Shown here one piece after another: positions 24,085 to 32,957 of a DNA stretch of 44,807 nucleotides (positions are counted from its first letter, which is position 1; the number at the start of each line of letters is the position of its first letter). The translations under genes and the position numbers were made by a program. The notes below the pieces were generated by a model. That model ran no database searches, had not been told where the DNA came from, and saw only the letters and a list, made by a program, of their open reading frames with translations. The stretch covers positions 1 through 44,807 of the forward strand of contig JAFQJB010000012.1 in the NCBI GenBank assembly GCA_017397305.1, written 5' to 3'. This DNA is from Clostridia bacterium. GTDB taxonomy: Bacteria > Bacillota > Clostridia > Christensenellales > Borkfalkiaceae.

Positions 24085-24180
24085 GGCGGAGAAAGAGGGG
24101 AGCACCTCCGCTTTGCTACGGAGCCCTCGTCCGTCAAAGATTGTCCGTCACGTGACGGGTGAACCCAAGGGGCTCCTTAA
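24085..24180 (-). repeat. tRNA-end-capped hairpin module A
   Basis: On the minus strand this ends in CTCTTTCTCCGCC, identical to the 3' end of tRNA-Ser at 24403, followed by its own terminator, just like a tRNA gene. The body is not a tRNA: it contains the palindrome CCGTCACGTGACGG and a hairpin CTCCG/CGGAG. It has no reading frame. Confidence 0.55.
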
Positions 24181-24201
24181 ATCAACCTACTATCAACCAA
24201 C

Positions 24202-24229
24202 AAAAAAAGACCATCTATTGATGGTCTCA
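24202..24229 (-). terminator. Terminator of hairpin module B
   Basis: Stem AGACCATC/GATGGTCT with a 4-nt loop, followed on the minus strand by a T-run. Confidence 0.8.
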
Positions 24230-24236
24230 TTTTGTT

Positions 24237-24356
24237 GGCGGTAGATGAGAGGGATTTGGCGCCTGTGCGCCCTTCTCCGATAAAACGTCCGCTGGACGTT
24301 TTACCCTACGGGAAATTGCAAGCAATTTTCTCCCCATTCAAATCCCTCTACTAGTT
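24237..24356 (-). repeat. tRNA-end-capped hairpin module B
   Basis: An outer 10-bp inverted repeat GAGGGATTTG/CAAATCCCTC encloses hairpins AAAACGTCC/GGACGTTTT and AAATTGC/GCAATTT. TTCAAATCCCTC is the T-arm sequence of the adjacent tRNA-Ser, so this element carries that arm in inverted duplicate. It ends CATCTACCGCC and then has its own terminator, like a tRNA transcript. Confidence 0.55.
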
Positions 24357-24364
24357 CTAAGCAA

Positions 24365-24395
24365 GAAAAAAGGACTATCAAACGATAGTCCTTTT
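24365..24395 (-). terminator. Terminator of tRNA-Ser
   Basis: Stem AAGGACTATC/GATAGTCCTT, followed on the minus strand by a T-run. Confidence 0.85.
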
Positions 24396-24402
24396 CCCTT
24401 GG

Positions 24403-24495
24403 CGGAGAAAGAGGGATTTGAACCCTCGCTGCGCTTAACACACACACACTACTCCCTTAGCAGGGGAGCCCCTTCGGCCTCTTGGGTATTTCTCC
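24403..24495 (-). tRNA. tRNA-Ser (anticodon GCT)
   Basis: 93 nt including the long class II variable arm. Acceptor GGAGAAA/TTTCTCC with discriminator G; D region TACCCAAGAGGCCGAAGG; anticodon stem CTCCC/GGGAG around CTGCTAA (anticodon GCT, reads AGC/AGU); variable arm with alternating GT; T arm GAGGGTTCAAATCCCTC. CCA is not encoded. Its first ~26 nt plus upstream bases (31 bp, 24471-24501) are repeated at 24640-24670. Confidence 0.96.
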
Positions 24496-24544
24496 GTAGT
24501 TGGTTTATAATTTATTCAGTTTTGTTTTTTAGCGACACTGCTAA

Positions 24545-24670
24545 GGTTACGAAGCAGGGGGGCGACGCGTTAAGCAAACAATCCAGTGAATTGTTTGTAG
24601 CCAAAGCCCACGAGCACCCTTTGTGCGAGGGCGGGGTCGCCTTCGGCCTCTTGGGTATTTCTCCGTAGTT
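24545..24670 (-). pseudogene. tRNA-Ser 5' end fused to a hairpin-rich body (module D)
   Basis: It starts with a 31-bp exact copy (24640-24670) of the 5' end of tRNA-Ser and its flank. The rest is unrelated: hairpins CAAACAAT/ATTGTTTG and GCAC/GGTGC, closed by GGCGAC/GTCGCC. There is no T arm or acceptor 3' strand, so it is not a functional tRNA. It lies between the promoter at 24704-24732 and the real tRNA, so it is probably transcribed as part of the tRNA precursor. Confidence 0.6.
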
Positions 24671-24703
24671 ATATTTTAATGTTTATTAAGTTTATCTTTG
24701 ACA

Positions 24704-24732
24704 ATGTTATCACAAAAAAATGTATTTGTCAA
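24704..24732 (-). promoter_or_regulatory. Promoter of the tRNA-Ser array
   Basis: On the minus strand: TTGACA (24727-24732), 17 bp, TAACAT (24704-24709). A 9-bp inverted repeat CTTTGACAA/TTGTCAAAG spans the promoter. Confidence 0.7.
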
Positions 24733-24782
24733 AGTATTTTTTTATGATTTGGAAATTTTTCCTAATATTTATAAAAAAAACG

Positions 24783-25676
24783 TTATTGAGCGCAAAATGG
24801 ACTGCAAGTTTTTTGCAAAGAGTCTTCATTTGACGGCGTGGGACGTGGGGTTGTTCCGTGGACTAGAATACCTTGAATTGCGCTGTAAGTGTCCGTTCTA
24901 ATTTTTTTGCGCTCTATAATTTTGCCGTTTTGTTTTATCAAAACGTAACCTTCGCTTTTAACACCGTTTTTTTGGTATCTTGTAAATTTGCTCTCGCCTT
25001 GATAAAGGTCGGGGAATTCGCCTTTTTCGTCCACAATTTCAAGGTGGGGCGGGGGCAAAACCGTGCCAGTGATGACGCTTTTTGTTGAAACTTGCACGTC
25101 TAATTTTTCACCCCAAATTTGAATTTTAAGTTTGTTGTTTTGGGCTTTTGCTCTTATTATAACGGGGTTAAAAGTGTTGTTGATAAACCTTAAATCAGCG
25201 GTATTAGAGTTAACCATTGCGTCGAACGAGGCGGGTACGTAACTTACCGCAAGCGAGTGGGGGTGATATTCGGTAATTTTTAGGTTAGATAGCAGTACTG
25301 CGTTATAAAGGGTGGTGGAAACTTGGCAAACGCCACCGCCAACCCCGTCGACAAACTCTCCGTTAAAGATAATCTTTGCCGTTTTATATCCGCGTTTTTC
25401 CGTCCTTTGCCCCACAACTCTATTAAAAGAAAATTCCCCGCCCACGTCCAAAAAATAATTGTCGATAGATTTGCAAGCGAGGGCGATATTGTGCTTTCTC
25501 TCTATACTTGACGAGGAAAAATCGGTGCAAAATTCCGCCCTTAATATAACGTTCGACGGGTGCAAGTTGTAAAAGGGCATCTCTTTTGCTTTCGCCGTAT
25601 TTTTTGGGGTGATTACACAAAGGGAAAGGGCAAGGAATATAATAAATAGGAAGGTGGAAAAAGGCTTTATTTTCAT
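24783..25676 (-). CDS. VanW-family exported protein
   Basis: About 297 residues from ATG 25676 (a TTG at 25697 extends the frame but is less likely; neither has a clear SD). The N-terminal hydrophobic helix (FSTFLFIIFLALSLCVI) is a signal or anchor. The VanW core is unmistakable: GGEFSFNRVVGQRTEKRGY, FVDGVGGGVCQVSTTLYNA, YHPHSLAVSYVP and DAMVNSNTADLRFINN. VanW accompanies some vancomycin-resistance clusters, but the family is widespread in clostridia, has unknown function and by itself does not indicate resistance. The C-terminus (after about 230) is a short G5-like strand region. Confidence 0.9.
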   Translation of the reverse strand: MKIKPFSTFLFIIFLALSLCVITPKNTAKAKEMPFYNLHPSNVILRAEFCTDFSSSSIERKHNIALACKSIDNYFLDVGGEFSFNRVVGQRTEKRGYKTAKIIFNGEFVDGVGGGVCQVSTTLYNAVLLSNLKITEYHPHSLAVSYVPASFDAMVNSNTADLRFINNTFNPVIIRAKAQNNKLKIQIWGEKLDVQVSTKSVITGTVLPPPHLEIVDEKGEFPDLYQGESKFTRYQKNGVKSEGYVLIKQNGKIIERKKIRTDTYSAIQGILVHGTTPRPTPSNEDSLQKTCSPFCAQ

Positions 25677-25733
25677 ACTAAAAATAGTTATGTGCAAAGA
25701 GCGAAAAATTAATAAAAAATTTTAAAAACCTTA

Positions 25734-25762
25734 TTGACAAAGTGAAAATGCAATGTTATAAT
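25734..25762 (+). promoter_or_regulatory. Promoter of the first small lipoprotein gene
   Basis: TTGACA (25734-25739), 17 bp, TATAAT (25757-25762): consensus. Confidence 0.85.
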
Positions 25763-25809
25763 TTTGTCAATAAAAAAAGGTTGCGATAGGCAACAAAAGG
25801 AGAAGTAAT

Positions 25810-26184
25810 ATGAAAAAGGCATTATCACTAATAGCATTAACTATGGTTTTGGTATTATCTCTCGCATTCATCGGTTGTGGCGGAAAGATAAACCAAAAAG
25901 CTGCTGACAAAATTAACAAAGCGGCAGAAAAAGGCGAACCAATGACCATGGCAGAACTTAAAGACAAATACGGCAACCCATACATTGACGCAACTACCGA
26001 CGGAGGTTTTGCCGGTATTATTGAAGCAGGCGACGGCTATGCAGTTTGGATTGACTGCGCTGCTGACGAAGTAGATGCAAAGAAAGAAAATAAAGAAAAA
26101 GTTGCTGCTATAACGGTTACTTTCGATAATTTTAGTGCAACTGCGGCAGAATTTACCGACGATTTCTTTAATGTTGCAGAATAG
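25810..26184 (+). CDS. Small lipoprotein
   Basis: 124 residues. Signal peptide with lipobox AFIGC (Cys23), an alpha-helical Lys/Ala segment (INQKAADKINKAAEKGEP), then LKDKYGNPYIDATTDGG and a strand-rich half containing YAVWIDC. The KYGxPYI...VWIxC pattern is shared with the broken gene downstream, so they are tandem paralogues. A hairpin GTTGC/GCAAC sits just before SD AAAGGAG. Function unknown; probably surface-anchored. Confidence 0.75.
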   Translation: MKKALSLIALTMVLVLSLAFIGCGGKINQKAADKINKAAEKGEPMTMAELKDKYGNPYIDATTDGGFAGIIEAGDGYAVWIDCAADEVDAKKENKEKVAAITVTFDNFSATAAEFTDDFFNVAE

Positions 26185-26198
26185 CGTTTTTAACGACT

Positions 26199-26232
26199 AA
26201 CCCACGGCAAAAGCCGTGGGTTTTAATTTTTT
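26199..26232 (+). terminator. Terminator after the small lipoprotein gene
   Basis: Stem AACCCACGGC/GCCGTGGGTT with an AAAA loop and T-rich tail. Confidence 0.88.
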
Positions 26233-26241
26233 AAAACATTA

Positions 26242-26270
26242 TTGACAAGGAATATTTAGGGTGGTATAAT
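26242..26270 (+). promoter_or_regulatory. Promoter of the broken lipoprotein paralogue
   Basis: TTGACA (26242-26247), 17 bp, TATAAT (26265-26270): still a perfect consensus although the gene is damaged. Confidence 0.8.
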
Positions 26271-26318
26271 TTTTATATAGCAACGAGAAAAATTTAGTTG
26301 CTTAAAAGGAGAAAGAAA

Positions 26319-26674
26319 ATGAAAAAAGTTTTATCACTAGTTGCTTTAACATTGGTTTTGGCACTTTCAGTTGGATTTTCGGCTGTGGATTAGGAGGAAA
26401 GAAGCCTGCTGAAATTAACGCACAAGCGGCGGTAGAAATCAATAACGCAGCTCAAACGGACAACAAGTTCTCTTATAACGATTTAATCGAAAAGTACGGA
26501 ACGCCTTATATAAACAAGTACAATTCTGGTTTGGGCTGGGTAATTTGGATTAATTGTGACGTGGAAGAGTTCGACCAAAAGATTTAAAACGGTGAAAAGG
26601 TTTCAGCATTAGAGGTGACTTTTTATGCAGGTCAAGCAACAAGCGCAACGTTTGTTGAGAATTATTACGGCTAA
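26319..26674 (+). pseudogene. Frameshifted, nonsense-containing paralogue of the small lipoprotein
   Basis: It starts MKKVLSLVALTLVLALSVGFS with SD AAAGGAG. One base is missing near 26381 (TCGGCTGTGG where TCGGGCTGTGG would restore the lipobox GCGLGGKK), giving a premature TAG at 26391. In the restored frame the rest reads ...DLIEKYGTPYINKYNSG and WVIWINCDVEEF, homologous to the intact gene upstream. It then meets a second stop, TAA at 26585-26587, before NGEKVSALEVTFYAG and the final TAA. Two independent lesions make a sequencing error unlikely as the only cause. Confidence 0.75.
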
Positions 26675-26691
26675 AAAATAAATCAAAATTG

Positions 26692-26725
26692 CCCCACGGC
26701 ATTGGTCGTGGGGTTTTGTATTTTT
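26692..26725 (+). terminator. Terminator after the broken lipoprotein gene
   Basis: Stem CCCCACG/CGTGGGG followed by TTTTGTATTTTT. Confidence 0.8.
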
Positions 26726-26744
26726 AAAGTTTATTAAATAATAC

Positions 26745-26773
26745 TTGTTTTTAAAATATTTTTTTGGTATAAT
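26745..26773 (+). promoter_or_regulatory. Promoter of the trk operon
   Basis: TTGTTT (26745-26750), 17 bp, TATAAT (26768-26773). Confidence 0.7.
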
Positions 26774-26834
26774 GGGGTAAAGTTATAATGCGAGTATGTT
26801 CGCAAAAATCAAAACTCGTAGGTAAAAAAGGTTT

Positions 26835-28187
26835 ATGAATCTTATTATCGTAGGTGCCGGCAAGGTCGGCGAAACTTTAATTGAAAACTTCTTAAAAGAA
26901 AGCCACGATATAACCGTACTTGACGTCAATGCAGCCGAAGTTTCGGCAATCGTTGATAGGCTTGACGTAAAAGGGGTTGTCGGTAGCGGTATAGAGCGCG
27001 ACACTCTTATTGAAGCGGGGGTTGAGAGCGCGGACTTTTTTATTGCGTGCACCTCTCGTGACGAAACGAATATTTTGTGCTGTGTTCTTGCAAAAAGACT
27101 TGGCGCAAAGCGTACTATTGCACGTGTAAGGGACCCTGAGTATTTTAAGGAAGTTGACGGCATGAAAGAGGTGCTAGGGCTTGACTTTGCGTTTAACCCC
27201 GAACTTAACACCGCACTTGAAATTGCCCAACAATTAAAATTCCCCTCGGCTCGCGGGGTGGAAACTTTTGTTAAAAACAGAGTTACCATGGCAGAATACG
27301 AGATTAGCGAGGGTAACCCCTTGATAAATAAATCGCTTAGGGAGATTAGTGGTGAGTTTAATAACAAAGTGCTTATAGCGGTTGTTCAGCGCGGTAAAGA
27401 GTGCTTTATTCCGCGCGGTGATTTTGTTATTGAACTTGGTGACCTTATCCACGTAATCGCACCAGAAGCGCAAATAAACACCTTTTGTAAAAAGGTTAAA
27501 CTCTATAAGCGTCGCGCTAAAAACGTGTTCATCGTTGGTGGCGGTAAGATTGCATATTATCTTGCAAAGGAACTTGTGGACGCGGGACTTAGCGTAAAGA
27601 TTGTTGAAAACGATAAGCAACGTGCGGAAACTTTGGCGGAAGATATTCCCAAAGCGACCGTAATACTCGGTGATGGCACGGATAACGAACTTCTTGACGA
27701 AGAAAACCTAAAGGGAAGCGACGCGTGTGTCGTTTTGACGGGTATTGACGAAGAGAACGTTATCGTGTCGCTCTATGCAAAGCAACGCGGGGTAAATAAG
27801 GTTATAACCAAGGTTGACCGCTCCTCAATTGCTAGCATGGTTGAAAGGCTGGGGCTTGACTCGGTTGTTTCGCCAAAAGATATAATTGCAAACCAAATCG
27901 TAAGCTTCGTGCGTGCACACCAAGCCGAAACGGGAAATGGAATTAACACTCTATACAAACTTTACGACAAAGTAGAGGCGCTTGTGTTTACGGTTAGGGA
28001 AACCTTTTCACGCCAAAGCGTTCCGCTTAAAAATTTAAGCATAAAGAAGAACGTGCTTATAGGCGGGATAGTGCGTGGAAACGACTACATCATGCCTAAC
28101 GGCGACAGCAACTTGCTTGCAGGGGATAGGGTTATTATTGTAACCGCGTCTAAACAGGTTACCGACTTAACGCAAATTTTGAGATAG
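26835..28187 (+). CDS. trkA: Trk potassium uptake protein TrkA (gating subunit)
   Basis: 450 residues with the duplicated RCK architecture of full-length TrkA: first NAD-binding Rossmann MNLIIVGAGKVGETL (GxGxxG at 7-12) with a TrkA_C domain, then a second NVFIVGGGKIAYYL near 230 with another TrkA_C at the end. It is cytosolic, binds nucleotides and gates TrkH. It sits 4 bp before trkH, with no ribosome-binding-site gap, so the two are co-translated. Confidence 0.95.
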   Translation: MNLIIVGAGKVGETLIENFLKESHDITVLDVNAAEVSAIVDRLDVKGVVGSGIERDTLIEAGVESADFFIACTSRDETNILCCVLAKRLGAKRTIARVRDPEYFKEVDGMKEVLGLDFAFNPELNTALEIAQQLKFPSARGVETFVKNRVTMAEYEISEGNPLINKSLREISGEFNNKVLIAVVQRGKECFIPRGDFVIELGDLIHVIAPEAQINTFCKKVKLYKRRAKNVFIVGGGKIAYYLAKELVDAGLSVKIVENDKQRAETLAEDIPKATVILGDGTDNELLDEENLKGSDACVVLTGIDEENVIVSLYAKQRGVNKVITKVDRSSIASMVERLGLDSVVSPKDIIANQIVSFVRAHQAETGNGINTLYKLYDKVEALVFTVRETFSRQSVPLKNLSIKKNVLIGGIVRGNDYIMPNGDSNLLAGDRVIIVTASKQVTDLTQILR

Positions 28188-28191
28188 AAGT

Positions 28192-29634
28192 ATGAATTAC
28201 AAGATGGTATTAAACGTGCTCGGCAAGGTTTTCCTTCTAGAAGTAATCTTGCTTGCACTCCCAATGATTGTTGGGTTTATCTATAACGAAAGCTCTTATA
28301 TGGCTTGGCTTATCCCAATGGCTAGTTTATTCGTCCTTGGGGCGCCGTTGTCGTTTATAAGGGTGAAAAACAAGGCAATCTACGCAAAAGAAGGGTTTGT
28401 TATCGTTTCGCTTGCGTGGATACTTATGTCTGCTTTCGGTGCAGTACCTTTCGTTATAAACGGCGCGCTTCCATCATATGCCGACGCCTTTTTTGAAACG
28501 GTATCGGGTTTTACCACCACGGGAAGTACGGTTGTACCTAACGTGGAAACGATTGATAGGAGCATTCAGTTTTGGCGTGCCTTAACCCACTGGATAGGCG
28601 GTATGGGTGTGCTTGTGTTCGTGCTTGCAATAACCCCCGGTTATAATTCTGGCGGTATGCACGTTTTACGTGCGGAATCCCCTGGACCAACCGTCGGCAA
28701 ACTCGTTAGTAAACTTTCTTTCACCGCGCGTATTCTTTACGGGATATATATGGCGATGACGGTGCTTTTGATAATATTATTGTTGATTGGAAAAATGCCC
28801 GTGTTCGACAGTATCGTACACGCGTTCGCTACTGCGGGTACTGGTGGCTTTGGTGTGAAAACGGAAAGTATTGGGTGGTACAGCACGTATAACCAAGCTG
28901 TAATAGCGATATTTATGTTCCTATTCTCAATCAACTTTAACCTTTACTACTTGATTTTGATAGGCAACGTTAAAAAGGCGTTTAAGAGTGAGGAATTCCG
29001 TGCTTTTACTATGATAGTTGTCGTTTCAACCCTATCGATTGCGTTAAATATAATGGCGCAAGTGGGCAATTTTGGTATGGCGCTCCACCACGCATTCTTC
29101 CAAGTTTCAAGTATAAGTTCTACTACGGGCTTTTCATCAACCGACTTTGCTAACGAGTGGCCGGATTTTTCAAGGGCTATCTTGATGGTGCTGATGGTAA
29201 CAGGTGCGTGTGCGGGCTCTACGGGGGGCGGTATCAAGGTTTCAAGGCTTGTTATCCTTTGCAAGTCAGTTACTGCCGATATTAAACGCATGCTTCACCC
29301 AAGGTCAGTCGTTGCCGTTAAGTTTGAGAACGAGCCTTTGTCAAAAGAGACCGAAAGAAACGTCCGCTCGTATTTTGTCGTGTACATTTTAATCATTGCG
29401 CTTAGCTCTCTCGTTTTGTGCTTAGATATAAATGATTTTATGACAAATTTTTCTTCAACACTCGCTTGCTTGGGGAACGTTGGTCCTGGTATAACTAAGC
29501 TAAATGGGCCTATGGCGAATTATGCACTATATTCTCCCTATTCAAAGGTATTGCTTTCTATCGTAATGCTCGTCGGTAGGTTGGAGATTTTCCCGATACT
29601 GATTTTGTTTACGCCGAGAACGTGGAAAAAATAA
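28192..29634 (+). CDS. trkH: Trk potassium uptake protein TrkH (channel subunit)
   Basis: 480 residues, integral membrane. Four pore-loop segments with the selectivity-filter glycine are visible: ETVSGFTTTGSTVV, FATAGTGGFGV, SSTTGFSSTDF and LACLGNVGPG. The TrkH-type HWIGGMGVLVF follows the first pore. It forms the K+ channel gated by TrkA. An AT-rich inverted repeat AAATGATTT/AAATCATTT (29650-29669) lies just after the gene. Confidence 0.95.
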   Translation: MNYKMVLNVLGKVFLLEVILLALPMIVGFIYNESSYMAWLIPMASLFVLGAPLSFIRVKNKAIYAKEGFVIVSLAWILMSAFGAVPFVINGALPSYADAFFETVSGFTTTGSTVVPNVETIDRSIQFWRALTHWIGGMGVLVFVLAITPGYNSGGMHVLRAESPGPTVGKLVSKLSFTARILYGIYMAMTVLLIILLLIGKMPVFDSIVHAFATAGTGGFGVKTESIGWYSTYNQAVIAIFMFLFSINFNLYYLILIGNVKKAFKSEEFRAFTMIVVVSTLSIALNIMAQVGNFGMALHHAFFQVSSISSTTGFSSTDFANEWPDFSRAILMVLMVTGACAGSTGGGIKVSRLVILCKSVTADIKRMLHPRSVVAVKFENEPLSKETERNVRSYFVVYILIIALSSLVLCLDINDFMTNFSSTLACLGNVGPGITKLNGPMANYALYSPYSKVLLSIVMLVGRLEIFPILILFTPRTWKK

Positions 29635-29667
29635 TTTGTTAATCGCCTAAATGATTTAATAAATCAT

Positions 29668-29697
29668 TTGACAATTTTCGATACAAAATGTTATACT
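29668..29697 (+). promoter_or_regulatory. Promoter of the purine operon
   Basis: TTGACA (29668-29673), 18 bp, TATACT (29692-29697). Confidence 0.75.
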
Positions 29698-29726
29698 AAT
29701 AACGTTCTATAAAATAGTGTTTTTTG

Positions 29727-29830
29727 CAACTGACGGACAAGCGGGATAGACCCGCGGGGAGTAAAAAACAATTTGTTTTGTCGACCGTCTGGGCAGTTTG
29801 GTTTTTTCAAACTGCCCATTTTTATTTTTT
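29727..29830 (+). promoter_or_regulatory. ZTP (pfl) riboswitch with terminator
   Basis: The pfl consensus is readable: stem GCGGG/CCCGC followed by GGGGAG (near 29756-29761), then CCGTCTGGGC (29785-29794), with GACGG (29732-29736) able to pair with CCGTC. The conserved CTGGGC overlaps the 5' arm of the terminator stem GGGCAGTTTG/CAAACTGCCC (29791-29817) and its T-tail. In this class, ZTP/ZMP binding stabilises the aptamer and prevents termination, so the operon turns on when 10-formyl-THF is short. Confidence 0.92.
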
Positions 29831-29873
29831 TGCTGAAAAAAATGCAGTAAATTTTACTTTTAGGAGAGATTTT

Positions 29874-30365
29874 ATGAAGAAAGTTGCAGTCATTATGGGA
29901 AGCGATAGCGACCTCAAGGTTGTCGAAAAAGCAATCACAACTTTGCAAAACTACGGCGTTCAAACAGAGGTGCATATTTATTCTGCACACCGCACGCCCG
30001 TTGAAGCAAAGGAATTTACGGCAAGTGCAAGAGATAACGGAATAGGCGTTATCATTGCCGCAGCGGGAAAAGCTGCTCACCTTGCGGGTGCAATTGCTGC
30101 TAACACTACACTTCCAGTTATAGGTATCCCCATTAAAGCTTCGGCTTTGGAGGGTATTGACGCGCTTTTATCAACCGTACAAATGCCCGCGGGTATTCCG
30201 GTTGCAACCGTTGCGATTGACGGTGCGGAAAACGCTGCTCTTCTCGCTATACAAATTTTAGCGGTTGAAGATAAGGAACTTGCGGAAAAACTTCAAAATG
30301 CAAGAGATGAAAAGAAAGCGAAAATTCTTGCGACCGACAAAGAAGTTAACGAAAGATACAAATAG
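29874..30365 (+). CDS. purE: N5-carboxyaminoimidazole ribonucleotide mutase PurE
   Basis: 163 residues from ATG 29874 with SD TAGGAGAG; longer upstream extensions run into the riboswitch and are wrong. PurE motifs: [21 protein letters not shown], and [13 protein letters not shown] with VIGIPI. It catalyses formation of CAIR. No PurK lies in the window, so whether it acts on N5-CAIR or directly on AIR with CO2 cannot be settled here. Confidence 0.95.
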   Translation: MKKVAVIMGSDSDLKVVEKAITTLQNYGVQTEVHIYSAHRTPVEAKEFTASARDNGIGVIIAAAGKAAHLAGAIAANTTLPVIGIPIKASALEGIDALLSTVQMPAGIPVATVAIDGAENAALLAIQILAVEDKELAEKLQNARDEKKAKILATDKEVNERYK

Positions 30366-30412
30366 GGCACGCGTGCCCTTTTAGAGAAGTGAAGAAACCC
30401 CTTCACTTTTCT
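30365..30412 (+). terminator. Two hairpins in the purE-purF gap
   Basis: The palindrome GGGCACGCGTGCCC is followed by TTTT, then stem AAGTGAAG/CTTCACTT followed by TTTTC. They could partly terminate or protect the transcript between purE and purF; the operon clearly continues. Confidence 0.45.
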
Positions 30413-30446
30413 TTGATTTATTGGTGTATTTATTTAGGAGGCATAT

Positions 30447-31889
30447 ATGGAACAAATACACGAACATTGCGGTGTTTTCGGGGTATACGCTTCGGAAACT
30501 TGTAACGTTGCGAGCATGACTTACTATGCGTTATACGCACTTCAACATCGTGGACAAGACGCTTGCGGTATAACCGTTAACGACGGCGGTGTGTTCACTA
30601 CTAAACGTGGGCTTGGACTTGTAGGCGACGTGTTTACAAAAGACGTACTTAAAAGTTTAGGACACGGGAAACTTGCAGTGGGGCACGTTTTTGCGGGTAC
30701 CAAGGGCGCGGTTAATATAAGCAACGCACAACCGCTTACGGTAAACCACGTTAAAGGCAGTATGGCGCTTTGCTTTAACGGAAATTTGGTAAATAAAACC
30801 GAGCTTAGAACAGAACTTGAACTTCAAGGTTCAATCTTCCATTCTACTGGGGACACCGAAGTTATCGCTTATGAAATTATAAAGGAAAGACTTAAATCGC
30901 CGTCTATAGAGCATGCGCTTTATAATGCAATGGATAAGATAAAAGGTGCATATTGCATAGTCGTTATGTCACCAACAAAACTTATCGCGGCTCGCGACCC
31001 GCACGGATTTAGACCGCTCTGTTATGGAAAAACCGAAGACGGCTCTTACGTGGTTGCATCGGAGAGTTGTGCGCTCGACGCGGTTGGTGCAAAGATTATC
31101 CGCGACGTAAAACCCGGTGAAGTTATCGTTATCGACGCAATGGGCGTTCGTTCAATGGACGGACGTTGCGGAAAGGAAGAAAAGACTTCTTGCATTTTCG
31201 AGTTTGTGTATAACGCACGTCCCGATTCTGTTGTGGACGGATACTCTGTTCACGAAGCGAGAGTGGAAATGGGTATGGCGCTTGCAAGAAGATTCCCCGT
31301 AGATGCAGACGTTGTCATAAGCGTTCCCGATTCTGGCAACGATGCGGCTATTGGCTATGCAAGGCAGTCGGGTATCCCGTATGAACTAGGATTTTTGAAA
31401 AATAAATACGTTGGTAGAACCTTTATCTTCCCCGACCAAAAGGATAGGGAAGACCAGGTAAGGAAAAAACTTAACCCGATATCTTCGGTAGTTAAGGGAA
31501 AAAGGGTCGTTATGGTTGACGACTCGATTGTAAGGGGAACTACTAGTGGTAGGGTTGTTAAACTTCTTAGAGAAGCGGGTGCAACCGAAGTTCACTTTAT
31601 GGTATCCTCCCCGCCCTTTTTATATCCATGCTATTACGGAACGGACGTTCCCGATAGAAGTATGCTTATTGCTAACCACCATACGAATGAAGAGATTAGA
31701 CAGATGATTGGCGTTGATAGCCTAAATTATCTAGACCTTAACGATATGAAGGAATTGGCTAGTAAAAGCGGTTGCGGTGGATTTTGTTACGCTTGCTTTG
31801 AAGGAAAATATTCTACGGAGATTCCAAAGGTAGAGCCAGACAAGTTCCAAACAAAAATAAACATTGAAGAAAAAACAAAAAGACATTAA
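30447..31889 (+). CDS. purF: Amidophosphoribosyltransferase PurF
   Basis: 480 residues. The N-terminal glutaminase domain begins [14 protein letters not shown]; Cys8 becomes the N-terminal nucleophile after propeptide removal. The phosphoribosyltransferase domain has the PRPP motif [16 protein letters not shown]-terminal Cys residues in [14 protein letters not shown] fit the iron-sulfur-containing Bacillus-type enzyme. First committed step of purine synthesis. SD GGAGG. Confidence 0.96.
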   Translation: MEQIHEHCGVFGVYASETCNVASMTYYALYALQHRGQDACGITVNDGGVFTTKRGLGLVGDVFTKDVLKSLGHGKLAVGHVFAGTKGAVNISNAQPLTVNHVKGSMALCFNGNLVNKTELRTELELQGSIFHSTGDTEVIAYEIIKERLKSPSIEHALYNAMDKIKGAYCIVVMSPTKLIAARDPHGFRPLCYGKTEDGSYVVASESCALDAVGAKIIRDVKPGEVIVIDAMGVRSMDGRCGKEEKTSCIFEFVYNARPDSVVDGYSVHEARVEMGMALARRFPVDADVVISVPDSGNDAAIGYARQSGIPYELGFLKNKYVGRTFIFPDQKDREDQVRKKLNPISSVVKGKRVVMVDDSIVRGTTSGRVVKLLREAGATEVHFMVSSPPFLYPCYYGTDVPDRSMLIANHHTNEEIRQMIGVDSLNYLDLNDMKELASKSGCGGFCYACFEGKYSTEIPKVEPDKFQTKINIEEKTKRH

Positions 31890-31903
31890 TAGGGAGAACG
31901 ATT

Positions 31904-32941
31904 ATGCACGAAAAGAGTTTTAGTGAAAGTTATAAGGCGGCGGGTGTAGATATTACCGCTGGATACAAGGCAGTTGAACTTATGAAAAGCCACATCAAAA
32001 GAACGATGACCGACGGCGTTTGTTCGGATATCGGTGGTTTTGGTGGACTTTTTGAACTTGGTAAGGTTAAAAACCCCGTACTAGTTAGTGGTACGGACGG
32101 CGTTGGTACTAAACTTAAAATGGCGTTCTTAATGGATAAGCACGACACCGTTGGTATCGACTGCGTTGCAATGTGTGTTAACGACGTTATTTGTGCGGGT
32201 GCTAAACCCTTGTTCTTCCTTGACTACGTTGCTGTTGGCAAAAACGTTCCTGAAAGGGTTGCTTCAATCGTTTCGGGCGTGGCTGAAGGCTGTGTTCAAT
32301 CGGGTTGTGCGTTAATCGGCGGTGAAACTGCTGAAATGCCCGGTTTTTATCCGGTAGACGAATACGACCTCGCTGGTTTTGCAGTTGGCGTTGTTGACAA
32401 GAAGAAAATTCTTAACAACAAGACCATGAAAGAAGGCGACGTTGTTATTGCGCTTCCTTCAACGGGTGTTCACAGCAACGGCTTCTCTCTTGTAAGAAAG
32501 GTTTTCGACGTTGAAAAAACCGACCTTAAAGCTCCTATGAAAGAACTTGGTGGGAAGAGCCTTGGTGAAACCCTTTTAACCCCCACAAGAATTTACGTTA
32601 AGGCTATTCTTGCATTGCTTAAAAAGGTTAAGGTTAGGGCAATTTCACACATCACAGGTGGTGGCTTTTATGAAAATATCCCCAGAAGTATTCCCGACGG
32701 ATTGTGTGCAAAGATTTATAGAAAGGCAGTTAGGGTTCTTCCTATCTTCGATTTAATTCAAAAAACGGGCGGAATTTCCGAAAGAGATATGTTCAATACC
32801 TTCAATATGGGTGTTGGTATGAGCGTTGTCGTTGACGTAAATGAAGCGAACAAAGCTCTCGAAATTTTGCGTGCTAACGGTGAAGACGCTTATATTATCG
32901 GTGAAATCATCAAATCAGAAAACAAAATAGAAATCGTATAA
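31904..32941 (+). CDS. purM: Phosphoribosylformylglycinamidine cyclo-ligase PurM
   Basis: 345 residues. Motifs: [87 protein letters not shown]. It makes AIR from FGAM with ATP. 14 bp after purF. Confidence 0.96.
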   Translation: MHEKSFSESYKAAGVDITAGYKAVELMKSHIKRTMTDGVCSDIGGFGGLFELGKVKNPVLVSGTDGVGTKLKMAFLMDKHDTVGIDCVAMCVNDVICAGAKPLFFLDYVAVGKNVPERVASIVSGVAEGCVQSGCALIGGETAEMPGFYPVDEYDLAGFAVGVVDKKKILNNKTMKEGDVVIALPSTGVHSNGFSLVRKVFDVEKTDLKAPMKELGGKSLGETLLTPTRIYVKAILALLKKVKVRAISHITGGGFYENIPRSIPDGLCAKIYRKAVRVLPIFDLIQKTGGISERDMFNTFNMGVGMSVVVDVNEANKALEILRANGEDAYIIGEIIKSENKIEIV

Positions 32942-32957
32942 AGCAAGGAAGAGATTG

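Noticed and set aside
24399..24668. 89-codon plus-strand open frame
   Set aside because: It is the antisense reading of tRNA-Ser and its partial duplicate, a common false gene.
24783..25676. Vancomycin resistance locus
   Set aside because: VanW-family proteins are common in clostridia without resistance; no vanA/B ligase, vanH, vanX or vanRS genes nearby.
29648..29670. AT-only inverted repeat after trkH as a terminator
   Set aside because: Stem lacks G-C content and the tail overlaps the purine -35 box; not convincing as a terminator.
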